Below are positions 59,696 through 64,000 of a DNA stretch of 64,000 nucleotides, one piece after another (position 1 is the stretch's first letter; the number at the start of each line of letters is the position of its first letter). Below the pieces are notes generated by a model. The model was not told where the DNA came from. It saw only the letters and a program-made list of their open reading frames with translations, and made no database searches. The stretch is from contig NZ_CP141184.1 of NCBI RefSeq assembly GCF_035609205.1, positions 3,004,501 to 3,068,500 of the forward strand. Direction: 5' to 3'. Source of the stretch: Hymenobacter sp. GOD-10R. GTDB lineage: Bacteria; Bacteroidota; Bacteroidia; Cytophagales; Hymenobacteraceae. Position numbers and translations under genes: made by a program.

Positions 59696-62600
59696 ATGCT
59701 ATTACATCGTACCTTTTCTTCCTATCCGTTACCCTTGTCTGCCCGGCTTTCAATTGCCGGGCGCATAGGCGCCTTCTTACTGCTGCTGGCAACGAGTGCC
59801 CAGGCCCAAACGCCGACACTGACGGGCTTTTCGCCCACGCGCAACGCCCGCACGGCGGCGCGCACCACCAACGTAGCAGCAATGTTCGGGCAAACGCTCG
59901 GTAATACCGCCAGCACCCAGCAAGCGCTGAAAGTTTTTAGCCAGCAGGCTGGAGGGCAAAAGTCAGGTGCTACGACGGTGAGTGGTAATACGCTCTCCTT
60001 CAATCCAACGGCCGATTTTAAAGCGGGCGAAACCGTGCTGGCTACCGTGACCACCGGTGTGCAGAGTGGCGGCGGGCAAAACCTAGCTACCGCCCAAGTG
60101 CTTCAGTTTACTACCGCCGTGACGCCCAGCGCTGGCACCTTTGGGGGCGGCTCCGCTGTGCCAGTGGGCCCTGATACACGGGGCCTAGCCGTGGGCGACA
60201 TCGACGGCGACGGTGACCTGGACCTAGCCACCCCTAGCTTTGGAGTAGCAAGCGGGAGTGTAAGCGTACGTCGTAACAGCGGCAGCGGTACCTTCACGGG
60301 CAACGAGGAAGTTGCCGTGGGACCGTACGCCCGTAGCGTAGCCTTTGGCGACGTGGATGGTGACGGCGACCTCGACTTGGTAACGGCAAATGGCACTAGC
60401 GACGCGGCCGTGAGTATTCGGCTGAACAATGGCAGCGGCACCTTCTCGGGAAGCCAGAACATTGCCCTGAACCGGGAAATGAACGACGTAGCCCTGGGCG
60501 ACGTGGACGGCGACGGCGACTTGGATATTGTGGTCGCAGGACCAGTGGGTATCGTGATTATGATCCGCAACCTAGGTGGGGGTACCTTCACCGGTATCAG
60601 TAGCTTTTTATTTACTACTAGTGATATCTACAGCCTCGTTTTAGGCGACGTAGACAGTGACGGGGACCTTGACTTCATTGCCAACGGCTATACCACTGGC
60701 CGCACCGTTACGCCAGGCCAAGTGCGAATCGGATTTAATGACGGCACCGGCACCTTTGTCCCGGCGGCCCCAATTCTGGTTGGGTTATTTTCGCAAGACG
60801 TAAGTGCCGGCGACCTCGACGGCGATGGCGACCTGGATCTTGCCGTTGCCAACCGGGGGAGCAATACCGTTAGTTTCCTCTTAAATAACGGCACTGGTGC
60901 CTTCACGAGTGGGGGCGAAATTGGGTTGGTCGACGCTAATAGTGTGTCATTGAACGACGTAGACGGCGATGGCGACCTAGATCTGCTGGCGGGCAGTCTT
61001 TCGACTCCTTACCAGGTAAGCGTGCGCCTCAACAACGGCGCGGGTAGCTTCTCGGGGAGCCAGCAAATCAGCGTCGGGAACAGCTCGGCCCGCCTGGAAC
61101 TCGGCGACCTAGATGGCGACGGCGACTTGGACCTGCTGGCGGCTGGTGGCAACACCGTGAGTGTGCGTCTGAATCGTAGCCAACCCGTGTTGGCGAGCTT
61201 ATCGGTTAACGCGGGGGCAGTGGGCAGCAGCGTGGTACTGACAGGCTCAGGCTTCACTGGGGCAACCAGCGTTACCTTCAACGGAGTGGCGGCTACTAGC
61301 TTCGTCGTCAATTCGGCCACGCAAATTACTGTCACGGTGCCAGCGGGTGCCACTACGGGCCCTGTAGTAGTCACGACGCCGGAAGGCACCAGCAATGGCC
61401 TGCCATTCACGGTGAGTGCGGCTCCCATCGTGACGGCGGTGTCGCCCGCGCGCAATGCACCCTCCGCGCCGGGCACTTCGGCGGTTTCGGTAACCTACAA
61501 CCAAGCCTTGAGCGACAATGCCACTACTCGGCAGGCGCTGAAGGTGTTTAGTCAGCAGGCCAGTGGCAAAAAGAGTGGTACGACTACCGTATCTGGCAAC
61601 TCCATCGCTTTTGCACCTAGCACGGCGTTCAGACCCGGCGAGACGGTGTTTGCGACGGCTACCGCCGCGGCCCAAAGCAGCACAGGTGTGGCTGCTACGC
61701 CACATGTGTTTCAGTTTACGACCGCCACCGCGCCGGCCACGGGCGTATTTAGTGGATCTGAGGTAAGCGTGGGAACAGGACCCGCAAACGTCGCAGTGGG
61801 CGACGTTGACAGCGACGGCGACCTGGATCTGGTGACCCGCGGCAGCGGCAATACAGCTACGTTACAGCTTAATACGGGTGCGGGCACCTTTACTACGAGC
61901 TCCGTGGTGAACCTAGGTGGTGCGCCGGCTGACCTAGCTTTTGGAGATGTGGATGCTGATGGTGACTTGGATCTGCTCACGTTGAACGCCAACAGAACCA
62001 TAAGCGTGCGCCTCAACAATGGTAGCGGAACCTTCTCGGGTACGCAGGAAATCGTCCTCATTGGCAATCCAAGCCCAGAAGCTCTATCGTTGGCAATCGG
62101 CGACATAGACGGTGACGGTGACCTCGACCTACTTGCTTCTTGCAGCTCGCCGAGCAGCATAGCTGATACGCGCGGCACCATTTACGTGCGGTTTAACAAT
62201 GGCGCTGGGACGTTTACGGGGGATGTTGTGCTAGATGTAAACGTGCCCGTGAGCATTGCGCTCGGTGACATCGACGGTGACGGCGACCTAGATCTGCTGG
62301 CGCCCTTCTTCGGGACTGGACGCGTCTTCGGCAACTTTGTGGCGCCTCGCCTCAATGACGGGGCTGGCAACTTTAGTGAAGTAGGAACCTTGACGACTTT
62401 GGACTATTTTCCGGCAGGAGTAGCCTTGGGCGACCTCGACCGCGACGGTGACCTCGACCTAGTAACGGCCAACCGATCCAGCACCGTCAGTGTCCGCCTC
62501 AACAACGGTGGCGGAACTTTCACGGGTAGCGAAAATCTGCCGAGCAACGAGGCCGCCCGCGTAACGCTGGGCGACGTCGATGGCGACGGCGACCTCGACC

Positions 62601-64000
62601 TACTCGTAACCAGTCTGGCCAATACCGTGAACGTGCACCTGAACAACGGTACGGGTGGTTTTGGGGCAGCTCAACTGGTGGCAGTTGGCACAAATCCCCT
62701 AGGCATTGCTACTGGTGACCTAGATGGCAACGGAACCCTGGATTTTCTGACGGCAAACAGCATGAGCAACACCGTGAGTGTACGTCTGAACCAAGCCGCT
62801 GCTACGTCGGCATTGGCCGTCACGGAGCTGAGCCCGGCCCGCAACGCCCGCTCGGCCCCACGCGTCGCCGATGTGGCCGTGACCTTCAACCAAGCCCTGA
62901 GTACGGGCGCCGCCACACAGCAAGCGCTGAAGATATTCAGCCAGCAGGCCGGCGGGCGCAAAGCCGGCACGGCTACCGTGAGCGGCAACACGCTTGCGCT
63001 CAACCCGACGGCGGACTTCAAGGCAGGCGAGACGGTGTTTGCTACCCTCACCACAGCCGCGCAGAGCAGCAGCGGCGCGAGCTTAGCGAAGCCCCAGGTG
63101 TTCCAGTTTACCACCGCTACCGCACCCAGCAATGGTACGTTTGATGGCGGACCCAACGTCCCCGTGTTGTTGCCACAGGCTACAAAGGGCATCGTTGGTG
63201 ACGTGGATGGCGACGGTGATCTGGATTTGGTGGCATTAAGTAAAATTAACACAGGAGCTAGCTTCGTAAGTGTACGCTTAAACAACGGCAGTGCATCCTT
63301 CTCCAACGCCCAGGACATAGCCGGGAACGGGGCGAATCTTTCGAATATTGCCTTTGGCGATGTAGACGGCGATGGCGACCTGGACTTGCTGATAACAGTT
63401 GCTCCTTTCCCTGGGCCGGGCACGGTAGGCGTATGGCTTAACAACGGAAGTGGCACATTCACCGCAAGCGCGCAAGTAACCATCGCTGGCCGCCCGTTTG
63501 AAGTGGCAGTAGGCGACGGCGACGGCGACGGGGATCTGGATCTGTTTGTCGCCAATGATGAAAACGTGGTTAGCATTTGCTTCAACAACGGCGCAGGTAC
63601 GTTCAGTGGAATCAAGCAGGTCAGCGCCAGCTCTTTCAGGGGCTTAGCATTGGGCGACGTGGACGGCGACGGCGACCTGGACTTTCTCACAGCGGGCAAT
63701 CAAGTTAACGGTTCAGTAAGTGTGCGCCTGAATGATGGTGCCGGCAATTTCAGCGTTGGTCAGGAAGTAGCCGTGGGTACTTTCCCCCTCGATGTGGCCC
63801 TGGGCGACTTCGATGGCGATGGTGACCTAGATATGGCCGCGGCCAATAGCGGCAACAGTACGGTCAGTGTCCGCTTCAACAATGGTCTAGGTAGCTTCAG
63901 CGGCACTACGGAAGTTGCCATCGGCGACAACTCGCACGGGCTGGATATCGGCGATGTGGACGGCGACGGGGATCTGGACTTTGTGGCGGCCAACCTCTTC
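59696..64000 (+). CDS. Giant secreted FG-GAP/VCBS repeat protein with Big_5 and IPT domains (5' part)
   Basis: The frame from ATG 59696 runs 1435 codons to the window end with no stop. It has a signal peptide (IGAFLLLLATSAQA, cut before QTPTL). Domains in order: Ig-like Big_5 (38-141), seven FG-GAP repeats (about 152-495), IPT/TIG (497-577), Big_5 (578-678), seven FG-GAP repeats (682-1035), Big_5 (1040-1142), and six FG-GAP repeats to the end. Each repeat carries a DxDGDGDLDL-type calcium site. Seven repeats fit one seven-bladed beta-propeller per block. Large Bacteroidota proteins of this kind are usually exported by the type IX system with a C-terminal sorting domain, which would lie beyond the window. 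Adhesion or substrate binding is likely but unproven. Confidence 0.9.
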   Translation, partial: MLLHRTFSSYPLPLSARLSIAGRIGAFLLLLATSAQAQTPTLTGFSPTRNARTAARTTNVAAMFGQTLGNTASTQQALKVFSQQAGGQKSGATTVSGNTLSFNPTADFKAGETVLATVTTGVQSGGGQNLATAQVLQFTTAVTPSAGTFGGGSAVPVGPDTRGLAVGDIDGDGDLDLATPSFGVASGSVSVRRNSGSGTFTGNEEVAVGPYARSVAFGDVDGDGDLDLVTANGTSDAAVSIRLNNGSGTFSGSQNIALNREMNDVALGDVDGDGDLDIVVAGPVGIVIMIRNLGGGTFTGISSFLFTTSDIYSLVLGDVDSDGDLDFIANGYTTGRTVTPGQVRIGFNDGTGTFVPAAPILVGLFSQDVSAGDLDGDGDLDLAVANRGSNTVSFLLNNGTGAFTSGGEIGLVDANSVSLNDVDGDGDLDLLAGSLSTPYQVSVRLNNGAGSFSGSQQISVGNSSARLELGDLDGDGDLDLLAAGGNTVSVRLNRSQPVLASLSVNAGAVGSSVVLTGSGFTGATSVTFNGVAATSFVVNSATQITVTVPAGATTGPVVVTTPEGTSNGLPFTVSAAPIVTAVSPARNAPSAPGTSAVSVTYNQALSDNATTRQALKVFSQQASGKKSGTTTVSGNSIAFAPSTAFRPGETVFATATAAAQSSTGVAATPHVFQFTTATAPATGVFSGSEVSVGTGPANVAVGDVDSDGDLDLVTRGSGNTATLQLNTGAGTFTTSSVVNLGGAPADLAFGDVDADGDLDLLTLNANRTISVRLNNGSGTFSGTQEIVLIGNPSPEALSLAIGDIDGDGDLDLLASCSSPSSIADTRGTIYVRFNNGAGTFTGDVVLDVNVPVSIALGDIDGDGDLDLLAPFFGTGRVFGNFVAPRLNDGAGNFSEVGTLTTLDYFPAGVALGDLDRDGDLDLVTANRSSTVSVRLNNGGGTFTGSENLPSNEAARVTLGDVDGDGDLDLLVTSLANTVNVHLNNGTGGFGAAQLVAVGTNPLGIATGDLDGNGTLDFLTANSMSNTVSVRLNQAAATSALAVTELSPARNARSAPRVADVAVTFNQALSTGAATQQALKIFSQQAGGRKAGTATVSGNTLALNPTADFKAGETVFATLTTAAQSSSGASLAKPQVFQFTTATAPSNGTFDGGPNVPVLLPQATKGIVGDVDGDGDLDLVALSKINTGASFVSVRLNNGSASFSNAQDIAGNGANLSNIAFGDVDGDGDLDLLITVAPFPGPGTVGVWLNNGSGTFTASAQVTIAGRPFEVAVGDGDGDGDLDLFVANDENVVSICFNNGAGTFSGIKQVSASSFRGLALGDVDGDGDLDFLTAGNQVNGSVSVRLNDGAGNFSVGQEVAVGTFPLDVALGDFDGDGDLDMAAANSGNSTVSVRFNNGLGSFSGTTEVAIGDNSHGLDIGDVDGDGDLDFVAANLF

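Noticed and set aside
60103..63993. Long minus-strand frames with repeated Lys-Ser-Arg-Ser-Pro-Ser-Pro-Ser motifs (up to 342 residues), looking like arginine-serine proteins
   Set aside because: They are the exact reverse complement of the DGDGDLDL-coding repeats on the plus strand, so they arise from codon structure and not from a gene. They have no signal, no separate promoter, and their repeat period equals that of the FG-GAP units.
59696..64000. A CRISPR array or tandem DNA repeat in the giant gene
   Set aside because: The repeats encode diverged FG-GAP protein units of about 50 residues with one continuous reading frame, no short identical direct repeats with unique spacers, and no cas genes in the window.

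Overview
The window (about 55% GC by eye) looks like a chromosomal segment of a Bacteroidota bacterium of the Cytophagales, most likely Hymenobacter or a close relative. Pointers are the TamL-type BamA-like lipoprotein, several DUF4369/TlpA thioredoxins, a fused E1 alpha/beta 2-oxoacid dehydrogenase, a DUF2911 protein, a large secreted FG-GAP protein, TACCTTTG-type -7 promoter boxes and the long hairpins common in this group. The genus is inferred from gene content and sequence style, since no rRNA or tRNA is visible.

Layout. 1-1898 (-): 5' part of an RND/MMPL exporter. 1.9-8.5 kb: small secreted and unknown proteins, a frameshifted serine beta-lactamase-like hydrolase, thyA, and a pair of secreted TonB-C-domain proteins. 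8.5-13.0 kb (-): GH53 galactanase, MerR regulator, DUF4241 lipoprotein, dprA and a PabC-like aminotransferase. 13.2-21.8 kb (+): alaS, a DUF5995 protein, a MORN/TonB-C protein, gatB and two tandem TlpA proteins. 21.9-25.1 kb (-): a Pro/Ala-rich protein whose C-terminus recalls the DNA polymerase III psi subunit, an acyl-CoA thioesterase, a third TlpA protein and pcm. 25.2-31.7 kb: an undecaprenyl-phosphate sugar transferase, ribE, a PAP2 phosphatase overlapping hemF, and the fused E1 gene. 31.7-39.6 kb: tamL (-), then a complete glycerol module, glpR (-) divergent from glpD-glpK-glpF (+). 39.7-43.5 kb: nitroreductase, an exported Fe/Mn superoxide dismutase, a FabH-like ketosynthase and a TrmH/SpoU RNA methyltransferase. 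43.9-47.8 kb (+): a three-subunit PaoABC-like periplasmic molybdenum hydroxylase. 48.0-55.7 kb (-): M13 peptidase, an ECF sigma / membrane protein / outer-membrane protein operon, a CoA-binding protein, a COG2509 flavoprotein and a lipoprotein. 55.7-57.3 kb: an AT-rich patch with an OafA-like acyltransferase. 57.4-59.4 kb: an Old Yellow Enzyme homologue (-) and a DUF2911 protein (+). 59.7-64 kb: a giant secreted protein, open at the window end, made of Ig-like domains alternating with sets of seven FG-GAP repeats.

The genes are mainly housekeeping, envelope and redox functions. The glp cluster is the clearest pathway: uptake (GlpF), phosphorylation (GlpK), oxidation (GlpD) and control (GlpR), with candidate operators in the divergent promoter region.

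I see no CRISPR array, prophage, insertion sequence or obvious defence island. The least ordinary signals are several perfect 27-41 bp inverted repeats in intergenic gaps, a dispersed hairpin family sharing TAGCGC ends, the seven-per-block FG-GAP architecture, the possible psi-like protein, and a GlpF with Ser-Pro-Ala in place of its first Asn-Pro-Ala.
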